This document shows positions 40,037 through 48,798 of a stretch of 60,020 nt of DNA, in pieces. The DNA comes from an uncultured Bacteroidales bacterium (GTDB lineage Bacteria > Bacteroidota > Bacteroidia > Bacteroidales > F082), in the NCBI GenBank assembly GCA_900318465.1, contig ONKQ01000021.1, positions 1 through 60,020 of the forward strand. Direction: 5' to 3'. Both the position numbers and the translations under genes were made by a program. The notes beneath the pieces were generated by a model that was not told the DNA's origin, did no database searches, and was given only the letters and a program-made list of their open reading frames with translations. Positions within the stretch are counted from its first letter, which is position 1; each line of letters begins with the position of its first letter.

Positions 40037-40803
40037 ACTTTCTCGCAGCGGTAAATGATTTCCTCTCCCCTACGCGCCAAGCGCATCCGCTCGCGCTGTT
40101 CTGCTGAAATCTCGTAGTAAATCCTGTCTTCAGTCACCTTGAAACCTGCATTGCGTAAAACTTCGGCATAATCGCGGCCAAACTGCCGCACATGGTCATA
40201 CTGGCCAAAAAGCCGTTCACGTTCCTTCGGGTCGGTGATACTTGGGTCTTCGAATGTGTCCACATCAGGGTTGATGGGCACCAACAGAATCGCCCAACCG
40301 CCCGGCTTCAAGATGCGCTTGATTTCGGCGAAGGCCTTGTTTGCATCGCTGACATGCTCTAGAACATGGTTGCAGATGACCACGTCGTAGGTATCGCTCG
40401 GCTGGTTGATGGCAGTCACATCCAAATGGAGGTCGGCGATGGGCGAATCGAGGTCAGCAGTGGTGTAGTCGAGGTTTTTCAAGGCGCGGAAACGCTTCAA
40501 GAACGGCTGTTCAGGCGCGAAATGCAGCACCTTCAACGGCGCAGTGAAGAAATCTGTCTTTCCCTTCAGATAAAGCCACAGCAAACGATGCCTCTCAAGC
40601 GACAAACATTTGGGACACAAACGGTTATCCATCGCTTTGCCATAACCGTAAGGCAAGAACTTGCGGAAATGTCCGCCACAAACAGGACATTCCACCTTGT
40701 TTCCGATATAGAACGGACGCACCAACAGACTGAACAGATAACTCAATTTGATGAGCCACTGGCGGGGAAAGATTTTCGTGAAAAGTGATATTAGTTTTTT
40801 CAT
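40033..40803 (-). CDS. SAM-dependent methyltransferase with zinc-ribbon start
   Basis: 256 residues. An N-terminal hydrophobic/amphipathic segment (about 10-35), a C-x-x-C...C-x-x-C zinc-binding part (VECPVCGGHFRKF...NRLCPKCLSLERHRLLWLYL), then a class I methyltransferase: KVLHFAPEQPFLKRF (motif I lacks the GxG), LDLDSPIADLHLDV, YDVVICNHVLEHVSDANKAFAEIKRILKPGGWAILLVPI. Similar proteins occur in surface-glycan clusters. It is the last gene of the 44853-40033 unit. Confidence 0.85.
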   Translation of the reverse strand: MKKLISLFTKIFPRQWLIKLSYLFSLLVRPFYIGNKVECPVCGGHFRKFLPYGYGKAMDNRLCPKCLSLERHRLLWLYLKGKTDFFTAPLKVLHFAPEQPFLKRFRALKNLDYTTADLDSPIADLHLDVTAINQPSDTYDVVICNHVLEHVSDANKAFAEIKRILKPGGWAILLVPINPDVDTFEDPSITDPKERERLFGQYDHVRQFGRDYAEVLRNAGFKVTEDRIYYEISAEQRERMRLARRGEEIIYRCEKV

Positions 40804-40809
40804 GACATT

Positions 40810-41943
40810 CTATTTTGATACGGAGACCAAGGCATCAACCATTCGACCCCATGAATACTTCTGTTTTTCCACTTGGATATTTCGCTCAAAAGCTTCTTTC
40901 CGGCCATTCGCAAAGAAATCGACCAAAGCATCAGCAATTTGTGCAGGATCCACTGCGGTAACATAGCCCACTACTCCATCAGGCACAATTTCCTTCAAAC
41001 CACCCACATCGGTCACCAGCATGGGTTTCTCAAAATGATAGGCTATCTGGGTCACACCGCTTTGTGTGGCCGATTTATATGGCTGCACCACTATGTCACA
41101 GGCATTGAAACAGTATTTCACCTCGCTATCGGGGACGAACTCGCTGTGCCAAACGAGCTGATTCTCCAATCCCAGCGATTTCTCCAACTCGTGATATTGT
41201 TCGCCGTTGTTATAGAACTCACCCGCAATAATCAGTTTCACATTCATCTGTTTAATGCGCTCGTCGCCCATGGCTTGAAGCAACAAATCCAAGCCTTTGT
41301 AATCACGGATGATGCCGAAAAACAACATGTAACGCATATCGGGGTCTAAATGAAGGAAACGCAATGCCTCTTCCCTACTAACCTTCTCTCCGAAATTGTC
41401 ATACAACGGATGTGGGCAAAACACCACGTTTTTCACCGCATTAAACTGTTCGACATCCCCAAGAACTGATTTCGACATCGTCACACAGCCGTCAACAGAT
41501 TTCAGAAAGAAAGACGCAAGCGGCTTATCCGCAACGCCCTTCTCATGAGGAATAATATTATCAATAATGCTAACTACCCTTGTTTTCTTGTTTTTACGAG
41601 CCATGCGAGCGACTACGCCAAGCGAAGGAGCCATGTAGGGAATCCAAAACTTCATCACTACAATGTCGGCCTGAGCCTTACGGAGCTTTCGTCCCACTTT
41701 CAACCAATTAAAGGGATTCATCGAATTCAGCTCGCGCTTGATGACCAAACCTTCAGGTGCCGGCTCGGTTGAAAACTGAGTCTTGCCCGGAAACAAAAAG
41801 TTTGGATACTGAACCGTAAATGTCCAAATTTCAACCTCATAGCCTTCTTCCTGAAAGCTCCGAGCCAACCGTTCGTTATAAACCGCAAGCCCGCCACGGT
41901 ACGGATAGGCCGTACCCACCAATATCATTTTCTTTTTGTCCAT
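40810..41943 (-). CDS. Glycosyltransferase (GT4 family)
   Basis: 377 residues of GT-B fold. ILVGTAYPYRGGLAVYNERLARSFQEEGYEVEIWTF is the acceptor-side start; FGIIRDYKGLDLLLQAMGD, KLIIAGEFYNNGEQYHEL and CDIVVQPYKSATQSGVTQIAYHFEKPMLVTDVGGLKEIVPDG show the GT4 nucleotide-sugar half, with the E-x7-E region represented by the S-G-V-T-Q-I-A-Y-H-F-E-K-P segment. It overlaps the fused heptose gene by 19 bases and precedes the methyltransferase by six, so all are one operon; it may transfer the heptose. Confidence 0.9.
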   Translation of the reverse strand: MDKKKMILVGTAYPYRGGLAVYNERLARSFQEEGYEVEIWTFTVQYPNFLFPGKTQFSTEPAPEGLVIKRELNSMNPFNWLKVGRKLRKAQADIVVMKFWIPYMAPSLGVVARMARKNKKTRVVSIIDNIIPHEKGVADKPLASFFLKSVDGCVTMSKSVLGDVEQFNAVKNVVFCPHPLYDNFGEKVSREEALRFLHLDPDMRYMLFFGIIRDYKGLDLLLQAMGDERIKQMNVKLIIAGEFYNNGEQYHELEKSLGLENQLVWHSEFVPDSEVKYCFNACDIVVQPYKSATQSGVTQIAYHFEKPMLVTDVGGLKEIVPDGVVGYVTAVDPAQIADALVDFFANGRKEAFERNIQVEKQKYSWGRMVDALVSVSK

Positions 41944-43157
41944 ACCTCAAAATCTTTGAAATCCTCATTGGCCTTGGCATAATCCTCGGGAATACCAATG
42001 TCTATAAAATAGCCGTCACTGACAAAGCCAAAAACAAGCCCTGAAGCCGCTTTTGGCTGAAGGAATTCCGTCTCAAACGAAAACTTCTCTGGCATAGCCT
42101 TCAGCAAATTCCTGTCACTGACCATATACACTCCACCATTGATAAACCCATCCTCGCAGTAGCGTTTCTCGTTAAAGCCCGTCACTGTGCCACTTTTATC
42201 AAAGGACACTGTTCCATATCTGTCAAAGTCCTTTAAATGTTTCACGGCCATCGTTAGAAGTCTGCCAGAATGTTTGTGAGCCTCTTTGAGCTGTTCCAAG
42301 TCAACATCGAAGAAGGTGTCGCCATTCATTATGCAAACGGCATCTGAGGTGCATTTTTCCATCGCAAAACGAATGCCACCTCCTGTACCAAGAGGTGTTT
42401 CTTCAACTGCGAAGTCAATCTCAAACGGGAATTCTCCACCATGCTCTTGCACCCAGTCGATGATACATTCACGTTTATAGCCGACCGAAAGCACCACTTT
42501 TTGAATTCGATATTGCGACAAAACCGTCAACAAATAATATAAAAACGGCTTTCCGTTGACAGGTGCCATGCACTTGGGCACTTCGCTCACCACAGAGCGG
42601 AGTCGAGTACCCAATCCTCCGGCCAAAACAATCACATCCATATCCTTGGATTTTATCCATTCATAACGTCCATCCTTTTTCTTCAACGAATCCACTCGAC
42701 AAAAAGCGATGCCACAATTGCGGGCAAACTCCCTATCCACATCTCCGTCACCCACCATAAGCGTCCGTTCTGCCTTTACATCAGGATAGTCTCGCTGAAT
42801 TTCATCCCACATACCGCGTCCTGGCTTGCGGCGCATATCCTCATCCGTCAGTGACGTGCAATAATAAACACCATCAATACGACCACCAACTTTCCCAATC
42901 TCCTCCACCATGTGCCTGTGGATGTCGGTCAAATCGGCTTCGGTCATGATGGCTTTCCCAACTCCACGCTGATTGGTGACAATGAAGATGTGCTTGAAAT
43001 GCTGAGCTATTTTCGGCATGGCTTCAAGCACTCCCGGGATGAACTCAAACTCCTCCCAATGTTTCACATAGTCACCCACCAGATGCACATTGATAGTGCC
43101 GTCGCGGTCGAGCAACAGCGTATCGTAGGGTTCAATATTGATTTCAGAGAGTTTCAC
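41925..43157 (-). CDS. Fused heptose-bisphosphatase (GmhB-like) and heptose-1-P nucleotidyltransferase (HddC-like)
   Basis: 410 residues with a GTG start at 43157, whose G is the last base of the gmhA stop; an ATG at 43193 is the alternative but lies inside gmhA. N-terminal HAD phosphatase (about 1-165): TLLLDRDGTINVHLVGDYVKHWEEFEFIPGVLEAM, IVTNQRGVGKAIMT, RKPGRGMW, TLMVGDGDVDREFARNCGI. C-terminal nucleotidyltransferase (about 170-400): DVIVLAGGLGTRLRSVVSEVPKCMAPVNGKPFLYYLL, TPLGTGGGIRFAME, CIMNGDTFFDV, FINGGVYMVS. These are steps three and four of GDP-D-glycero-alpha-D-manno-heptose synthesis (GmhB and HddC), usually separate proteins. Neighbours hddA and gmhA supply the other steps. Confidence 0.9.
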   Translation of the reverse strand: MKLSEINIEPYDTLLLDRDGTINVHLVGDYVKHWEEFEFIPGVLEAMPKIAQHFKHIFIVTNQRGVGKAIMTEADLTDIHRHMVEEIGKVGGRIDGVYYCTSLTDEDMRRKPGRGMWDEIQRDYPDVKAERTLMVGDGDVDREFARNCGIAFCRVDSLKKKDGRYEWIKSKDMDVIVLAGGLGTRLRSVVSEVPKCMAPVNGKPFLYYLLTVLSQYRIQKVVLSVGYKRECIIDWVQEHGGEFPFEIDFAVEETPLGTGGGIRFAMEKCTSDAVCIMNGDTFFDVDLEQLKEAHKHSGRLLTMAVKHLKDFDRYGTVSFDKSGTVTGFNEKRYCEDGFINGGVYMVSDRNLLKAMPEKFSFETEFLQPKAASGLVFGFVSDGYFIDIGIPEDYAKANEDFKDFEVWTKRK

Positions 43158-43792
43158 TATGCTCCAAAGAATTTCTGTTCCAACATCAGGCACAGACAGT
43201 GATACACCGGCAAGTGCAACTCTTGAATCTTATAGGTTTCCGTTTCGGGGACACGGATACACACATCAGCATACTTCATCAGCTTGTTCTCCTTGCCACC
43301 CGTAAGTCCAATCACCTTCAAGCCTTTAGCTTTGGCGTTGACGGCTGCATAAAGCACATTTTTGCTGTTGCCAGAGGTAGAGATTCCAAGGAAAACATCT
43401 CCCACATTCCCATATCCGTTTACCTGTTGGGCAAACACCAGCTCAGGCACTACATCATTCATGAAAGCCGTCTGCAAAGATGAGTGAGCCGTTAATGATA
43501 TAGCAGGCAAAGCACCTTGTAGGTTGTCGGCCAGAACTTGTCCCAATTCAGGGTCAATCTCTTTCAAAGCAGCCGCTTGTTTGCCATACACTTTCCTTTT
43601 GAGTTTGAACTCCTTCATCAGCTCGCCGACAATATGTTCCGAATCGGACGCCGAGCCACCGTTGCCACACACCAAAAGCTTTTTACCATTCTGGTAGGCC
43701 GTTTCCAACAATTCGTAGGCTTTCTTGATATCCTCCTTGCAAGCCGAAAGCTTGGGATACCTTTCTATTAATATTTGCAGTTGTCCTTCCAT
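43157..43792 (-). CDS. gmhA: Phosphoheptose isomerase
   Basis: 211 residues, SIS fold. LLVCGNGGSASDSEHIVGELMKEFKLKRKVYGKQAAALKEIDPELGQVLADNLQGALPAISLTAHSSLQTAFMNDVVPELVFAQQVNGYGNVGDVFLGISTSGNSKNVLYAAVNAKAKGLKVIGLTGG. It contains the GNGGSASDSEH and GDVFLGISTSGNSKNV signatures. It turns sedoheptulose 7-phosphate into heptose 7-phosphate. About 15 residues longer than E. coli GmhA, from an inserted loop around 47-75. Overlaps the fused gene by one base and follows hddA by five. Confidence 0.93.
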   Translation of the reverse strand: MEGQLQILIERYPKLSACKEDIKKAYELLETAYQNGKKLLVCGNGGSASDSEHIVGELMKEFKLKRKVYGKQAAALKEIDPELGQVLADNLQGALPAISLTAHSSLQTAFMNDVVPELVFAQQVNGYGNVGDVFLGISTSGNSKNVLYAAVNAKAKGLKVIGLTGGKENKLMKYADVCIRVPETETYKIQELHLPVYHCLCLMLEQKFFGA

Positions 43793-43797
43793 AAAAG

Positions 43798-44853
43798 TTA
43801 ATGCTTCAATGATTCGACCCTGTCCGTTTCGTAAATCTTCCAGCCATGCGCACCGCCATCGGTAAAGTTGAAGTGAACGGTATAGCCGTCAAGTTTATCA
43901 AGAGCGTCCAACACCGCTTTCTTTTTGGTAGGCTCCACAAAAAACATGATGAAGCCACCGCCACCTGCTCCACTCACCTTCCCTGCCAAAGCCCCCGCCG
44001 CAGTAGCCACGGCAAAAGCCTCCTCAATCATGGGATTGGTGATAGCACCTGCCATCTTTTTCTTGTCTTCCCAGGCTTGTCCGAGAATGCGGGCAAACTC
44101 GTGCATATCGCCTTTCAGCACCGCAAGTTTCATATCCACAGCACTCTGCTTGATGCGGTGCATCGCCTCAATGGACATCGTGTTACCCGAAGCGACATTC
44201 TTCTTCTGTTCGTCAATAATGGCGGCAGAACTCCGTGAACGCCCAGTGAAATAAAGCACAATGCTCGCCTCCAACTCGTCGACAATCCAACGTTTCACCT
44301 TCAGTGGATTGATAATCACCATGTCGTCTTTTAGGAACTCCATGTAATTGAACCCACCGAAAGCAGCGGCATACTGGTCTTGCTTACCGCCTGACAAATT
44401 AAGGTCTTTGCGTTCAATCTCGTAGGCCAAGCGTGCTATCTCATAGTCGCCCAAGGGCAGGCTATGCCACTCCACAAATGCTTTCAAGATGGCCACCACC
44501 ATGGTTGAAGAAGTGCCCAGTCCCGATCCTGCGGGTGCATCATTATAAGTGGTTATCTTGCAGGCCCGCAATGGGATATTGTAATCCTGCATCACCCGGT
44601 TGTAACTTCCTTTCAGTAACGAGGCTTTGCCGTCTATCTCCAAATTGCGACTGAGCGGATAATGCTCAAAACATTCGGTGTCGTAACTTTCAATGGTCAC
44701 AAGGCCATCATCCGTTTCCTCAATCGTACAGTAAGCGTAGAGGTTTATGGTCGCATTCAAGATAATGCCACCATAAATATCACTATAAGGACTGACATCG
44801 CTTCCTCCTCCAGCAAGCCCAATCCGCAACGGTGCTTTACTTCTGACAATCAT
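43798..44853 (-). CDS. hddA: D-glycero-alpha-D-manno-heptose 7-phosphate kinase (GHMP family)
   Basis: 351 residues. [29 protein letters not shown] start, ATP-binding GHMP motif [44 protein letters not shown], and the C-terminal motif [15 protein letters not shown]. This is HddA-type rather than HldE, so the pathway leads to a GDP-activated alpha-heptose, used in S-layer or O-glycans, not to the ADP-heptose of LPS. It is the first gene of the 44853-40033 operon; a minus-strand TACTTTTG box at 44878-44885 is the likely promoter. Confidence 0.94.
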   Translation of the reverse strand: MIVRSKAPLRIGLAGGGSDVSPYSDIYGGIILNATINLYAYCTIEETDDGLVTIESYDTECFEHYPLSRNLEIDGKASLLKGSYNRVMQDYNIPLRACKITTYNDAPAGSGLGTSSTMVVAILKAFVEWHSLPLGDYEIARLAYEIERKDLNLSGGKQDQYAAAFGGFNYMEFLKDDMVIINPLKVKRWIVDELEASIVLYFTGRSRSSAAIIDEQKKNVASGNTMSIEAMHRIKQSAVDMKLAVLKGDMHEFARILGQAWEDKKKMAGAITNPMIEEAFAVATAAGALAGKVSGAGGGGFIMFFVEPTKKKAVLDALDKLDGYTVHFNFTDGGAHGWKIYETDRVESLKH

Positions 44854-44877
44854 AATTCTTCAATAAAGTTCATTGTG

Positions 44878-44885
44878 CAAAAGTA
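44878..44885 (-). promoter_or_regulatory. -7 promoter box (TACTTTTG) for the heptose operon
   Basis: CAAAAGTA on the plus strand, 24 bases upstream of the hddA ATG. Confidence 0.6.
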
Positions 44886-44982
44886 TCAAATTTCCATGAA
44901 ACAGGAATCAAATGACAGAAAAAACCGTCAGAACCAGATTTATTTGTAATTTCGCGCCAAAATTCAATTATTGGGTCATCTT

Positions 44983-45195
44983 ATGGGACTATTCAGAACA
45001 TTACTCATCATCATTTTGATGTTTTATGCCTTCAGCATGATTATCAAGCTGGTTTTCAAGCGGAAAATGAAGAAACTGGAACAACAAATGAAAGCCTACA
45101 GCCAAGACGAAACCCCTTCGGCAAGAGACGAGGCAAGAAATCCCCATGTTGATCCTAACATTGGAGAATATACTGATTTTGAAGAAGTTGAATAG
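44983..45195 (+). CDS. DUF4834 family small membrane protein
   Basis: 70 residues: MGLFRTLLIIILMFYAFSMIIKLVFKRKMKKLEQQMKAYSQDETPSARDEARNPHVDPNIGEYTDFEEVE. One N-terminal membrane helix, a basic stretch, and an acidic end DFEEV. This is the DUF4834 pattern, widespread in Bacteroidota and typically next to a yfhO-like gene, as here (14-base gap). Function unknown. The first in-frame Met that fits the family is at 44983. Confidence 0.9.
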   Translation: MGLFRTLLIIILMFYAFSMIIKLVFKRKMKKLEQQMKAYSQDETPSARDEARNPHVDPNIGEYTDFEEVE

Positions 45196-45209
45196 AAAAC
45201 CATAATACA

Positions 45210-47702
45210 ATGAAAAATAACTTTTTACAGAAAAACAAAAACATTTTGGGCATTGTGGCAGCCATCATTGCTTTTGCAGCCATCACTTTGGTCTATTTCA
45301 GTCCAATCCTTGAAGGCAAGCGCATCAAGCAGCATGACATTGAGATGTACAAGGGCATGTCGAAAGAGATTACAGATTACCGTGAGGCCACAGGCGAACA
45401 AACACTTTGGACCAATTCGATGTTTGGTGGTATGCCGGCTTGGAATATTTCCGTGAAAAGCAATAGTAATCTGTTGGGACGTGTACACAAACCGCTAACT
45501 TGCGGCTTCCCCACACCTATCGGTTCCGTCTTCATTAGCATGTTAGGCTTTTTCATATTGTTGTTAGTGCTTGACTGTAGCGTTTGGATCAGTTTCGTCG
45601 GAGGTCTCGCATATGGTTTCACGTCTTACCTATTCATTATCATCGGGGCGGGACACAACACAAAAGCAGTGGCCATGGCATATATGGCGCCAGTCATCGC
45701 TGGAATGCTACTCACTTTTAAAGGCAAATACTTGTGGGGCAGCGTCTTGACCGCCATCGCTTTATCCTTGGAAATCAGAGCCAATCACTTGCAAATCACC
45801 TATTATTTACTGCTCATCGTAGTCATTATGGCCATTGCCCAATTTATCAGCGACATCAAAGAAAAACAAATCGCCCGATTCTTCAAAGCCGCCCTTTGTT
45901 TGCTTGTAGCCGCTGTTTTGGGTATTTTGACCAACACCACCATGCTCTATGCCAATTATAAGTTCAGTAAGGACACCACCCGAGGCAAACCCGTGTTAGT
46001 CCAAGACGCCACCAACCAGACCACAGGTCTCGACCGTGACTACATCACGCAGTGGAGCTACGGCAAAGGCGAGACTTGGAGTCTGCTCATTCCCAACGCA
46101 AAAGGAGGAGGTTCAGCTTTAATTGGAAAGCAAAACCCTGCCCTTGAGCAAGCCGACCGTCAGTTCCGTGACAGCATCGCACAAAGCAACGCCTATTGGG
46201 GCGACCAGCCTTTCACCAGCGGTCCGGTGTATGTGGGTGCCATTATTGTATTCCTATTTGTATTAGGTGCTTTGACCGTGAAAGGCAAATTGAAATGGGC
46301 ACTTCTTGCCGCTACCTTGCTCTCCATCCTACTCAGTTGGGGCAAGAACTTTATGGGATTCACCGACTTTTTCATTGACTACATTCCTGGCTACAGCAAG
46401 TTCCGTGCAGTCTCCATGACCTTAGTAATTGCAGAAGTCACCATGCCGTTGCTGGGTCTGTTAGGCTTGGCAGAGATTGCGAAAAATCCCGACAGCTTCA
46501 AGCAGAACCAAAAGAAGTTTTTCATCGCTTTGGGTATCACGGCCGGATTCTGCCTGTTATTCTATCTTGCCCCGAAGACGTTTTTCAGTTTCCTCAGCCA
46601 AGGTGAGACCGAGCAATTTGCCAATTTGAGCAAGGGCAAAGACGGGGCGCTCTATGCCAGTTTTGCCACCCAACTTGAAAACGTCCGAGTGGCCATCTTC
46701 CGCAAGGATGCCATCAGAAGTTTCCTGTTCATTCTATTCTCAGCCATTCCATTATGGTTCCTCGGCAAAGGCAAGCTCAAATCCCAGATAGCATTTCCAA
46801 TCCTTGCCATCTTGGTACTTTTCGACCTTTTCCAAATCGACAAACGCTACCTGAACAACGACAACTTCATCTCGAAAAAACAGCAAGAGAAGCCTTTCAC
46901 CGAAACCAAAGCGGACAAATTCATTCTCAACGACCCGTCTCTTGATTTCAGGGTATTGAATCTCACCAAGGACGTTTTTAATGATGCCAGCACTTCCTAT
47001 TTCCACAAGTCGGTGGGCGGATACCATGGTGCCAAGCTCCGCAGGTATCAAGATGTTATCAACCAGTATCTTGGCCAAGAAGTCAAGCAGTTCAACACCA
47101 TCTTCAAAAATGCCAATTCCGAAGCAAGCCTCATCCTCGGACTTCAGCAGCAGAAAGTGCTCAACATGCTGAACACCAAGTATATCATATACAATCCTGA
47201 TGCAGAGCCATTAGAAAATCCATGCGCCTTTGGTAACGCATGGATAGTGAATGATGTCCAATGGGTAGACACACCCAACGAAGAGTTCGATGCTATTGCC
47301 ACCACCGACCTGCGCAATACCGCCATCCTCCACAAGGAATTCCAACAACAAGTTGGAAATTACACCTTTACCGACAGCATCCCAGGACAAATCACCCTAA
47401 CAGAATACAAGCCCAACAAACTCACTTACAGCATTAAGGCATCAAAGGATCAATTGGTGGTGTTCTCCGAAATTTGGAGCAATACAGGTTGGAAATTATA
47501 CATTGACGGACAGGAGCATCCTCTACTCAGGGCTAACTATCTGTTGCGCAGTGCCTTGATTCCAAGTGGAGAACATCAGATTGTAATGGAGTATGCTCCA
47601 AGCATCTGGAAGACAGGCAACACCATTCAGTTTGTCTGCTCACTGATTGTTTTGCTGTGCACCGCAGCCGCCATCGCATTGCAGTTAATAAAAAAACAAT
47701 GA
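45210..47702 (+). CDS. YfhO-family polytopic membrane protein
   Basis: 830 residues with about 12-13 membrane helices (such as NILGIVAAIIAFAAITLVYFSPILEG, VFISMLGFFILLLVLDCSVW and the last GNTIQFVCSLIVLLCTAAAIALQLI). A GT-C type glycosyltransferase-like arrangement: large loop 1 with DIEMYKGMSKEITDYREATGEQTLWTNSMFGGMPAW, and a C-terminal soluble domain (about 590-800, DPSLDFRVLNLTKDVFNDASTSYFHKSVGGYHGAKLRRYQD) that includes the Bacteroidota-typical SYFHKSVGGYHGAKLRRYQ. Other YfhO proteins act in lipid-linked sugar transfer. It overlaps the following glycosyltransferase by four bases (ATGA). Confidence 0.93.
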   Translation: MKNNFLQKNKNILGIVAAIIAFAAITLVYFSPILEGKRIKQHDIEMYKGMSKEITDYREATGEQTLWTNSMFGGMPAWNISVKSNSNLLGRVHKPLTCGFPTPIGSVFISMLGFFILLLVLDCSVWISFVGGLAYGFTSYLFIIIGAGHNTKAVAMAYMAPVIAGMLLTFKGKYLWGSVLTAIALSLEIRANHLQITYYLLLIVVIMAIAQFISDIKEKQIARFFKAALCLLVAAVLGILTNTTMLYANYKFSKDTTRGKPVLVQDATNQTTGLDRDYITQWSYGKGETWSLLIPNAKGGGSALIGKQNPALEQADRQFRDSIAQSNAYWGDQPFTSGPVYVGAIIVFLFVLGALTVKGKLKWALLAATLLSILLSWGKNFMGFTDFFIDYIPGYSKFRAVSMTLVIAEVTMPLLGLLGLAEIAKNPDSFKQNQKKFFIALGITAGFCLLFYLAPKTFFSFLSQGETEQFANLSKGKDGALYASFATQLENVRVAIFRKDAIRSFLFILFSAIPLWFLGKGKLKSQIAFPILAILVLFDLFQIDKRYLNNDNFISKKQQEKPFTETKADKFILNDPSLDFRVLNLTKDVFNDASTSYFHKSVGGYHGAKLRRYQDVINQYLGQEVKQFNTIFKNANSEASLILGLQQQKVLNMLNTKYIIYNPDAEPLENPCAFGNAWIVNDVQWVDTPNEEFDAIATTDLRNTAILHKEFQQQVGNYTFTDSIPGQITLTEYKPNKLTYSIKASKDQLVVFSEIWSNTGWKLYIDGQEHPLLRANYLLRSALIPSGEHQIVMEYAPSIWKTGNTIQFVCSLIVLLCTAAAIALQLIKKQ

Positions 47703-48787
47703 AAGTTCTATTTATTAAATACAAAAAATCCAAAAACATTTTCGAAGGTGGTGAGCAATGCAGCCAGAAAAACTTCGATGCCATAACGCAAATCGTAGGA
47801 AAAAAGAATGTTACCACATTATACGTCCACGACGAGAATAAGCGGAAATCGGCATGGGACTATCTCAAGGGTTTATTCTTTTTCCTGTTCAACTATTATT
47901 TTGGCCTCACACCGTCGAAGGTGAGAAAAATCATCAACGAAGCCGATAGCTACGATGTGGTATGGATTGACAGAAGTGTTTTCGGTATCATGGCTAAAAA
48001 GTTGAAGAGTCACCGCTACAATGGAAAAATCATTACTTTCTTCCATAATGTAGAAGTACCTTACTTCAAGGCCAAATTAGGAAAAAAGCCTGGCAAAGGT
48101 CTTATATTAAGGTGCGTCAATAAAAACGACAATTATTCATGCCAATATTCCGACAAAATCATTGCTTTGAATCTGCGTGACGACGACGAACTATTCAAAC
48201 GTTATGGCAGACGGGCGGATGTCATAATACCCGTGGTTTTCAAGGACAGGTACAAGAAAGACTGTTATCCTCAAGAGACAACATCTTCTCGCCCCTTGTG
48301 TTTGTTCCTCGGTGCATACTTTCCGCCAAACAACGAAGGTATTCTGTGGTTCGTGAAGAATGTCCTACCGCAAGTGAACGTCCGTTTGAAAGTGGTGGGT
48401 AAGGGCATGGCAAAACTGAAGGCTGAAGAGCCAATGTTGAAAGACATCAACGTGGTGAGTGACGCGCCCGATCTTCTTCCTTACTTCGAGGAAACCGACA
48501 TCATGATACTACCTATTTTTAAAGGTAGCGGCATGAAGGTCAAGACCTGCGAGAGCCTCATGTACGGCAAAAACATCATCGCCACCGACGAGGCCTTTAT
48601 GGGGTACGAGGTTGACTACGATGTTATTGGAGGAAAGTGCAACACTGCTGACGAGTTCATAACATGCATCAAAGGGTTTGAGAGCAAGCCTCGTCCGCGT
48701 TTCAACGCCTACTCGCGACAGATGTTTTTGGAAAAATATTCCGAAGAGGCTGTCATTGGCAAGTTCAGGGAGGTTCTTGACGTATAA
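47699..48787 (+). CDS. Glycosyltransferase (GT4-like)
   Basis: 362 residues from MKVLFIKYKKSKNIFEGGEQCSQKNFDAI. GGEQCS is the glycine loop; SYDVVWIDRSVFGIMAKKLK and IITFFHNVEVPYFKAKLG are acceptor-half segments; LFLGAYFPPNNEGILWFVKNVLP, KVVGKGMAKLK, VSDAPDLLPYFEETDIMILPIFKGSGMKVKTCESLMYGKNIIATDEAFMGYE gives the GT4 C-terminal signature. The ATG lies in the yfhO stop (ATGA), so the two are coupled. It may act on a cell-surface glycan. Confidence 0.88.
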   Translation: MKVLFIKYKKSKNIFEGGEQCSQKNFDAITQIVGKKNVTTLYVHDENKRKSAWDYLKGLFFFLFNYYFGLTPSKVRKIINEADSYDVVWIDRSVFGIMAKKLKSHRYNGKIITFFHNVEVPYFKAKLGKKPGKGLILRCVNKNDNYSCQYSDKIIALNLRDDDELFKRYGRRADVIIPVVFKDRYKKDCYPQETTSSRPLCLFLGAYFPPNNEGILWFVKNVLPQVNVRLKVVGKGMAKLKAEEPMLKDINVVSDAPDLLPYFEETDIMILPIFKGSGMKVKTCESLMYGKNIIATDEAFMGYEVDYDVIGGKCNTADEFITCIKGFESKPRPRFNAYSRQMFLEKYSEEAVIGKFREVLDV

Positions 48788-48798
48788 TTGGCCAAACC

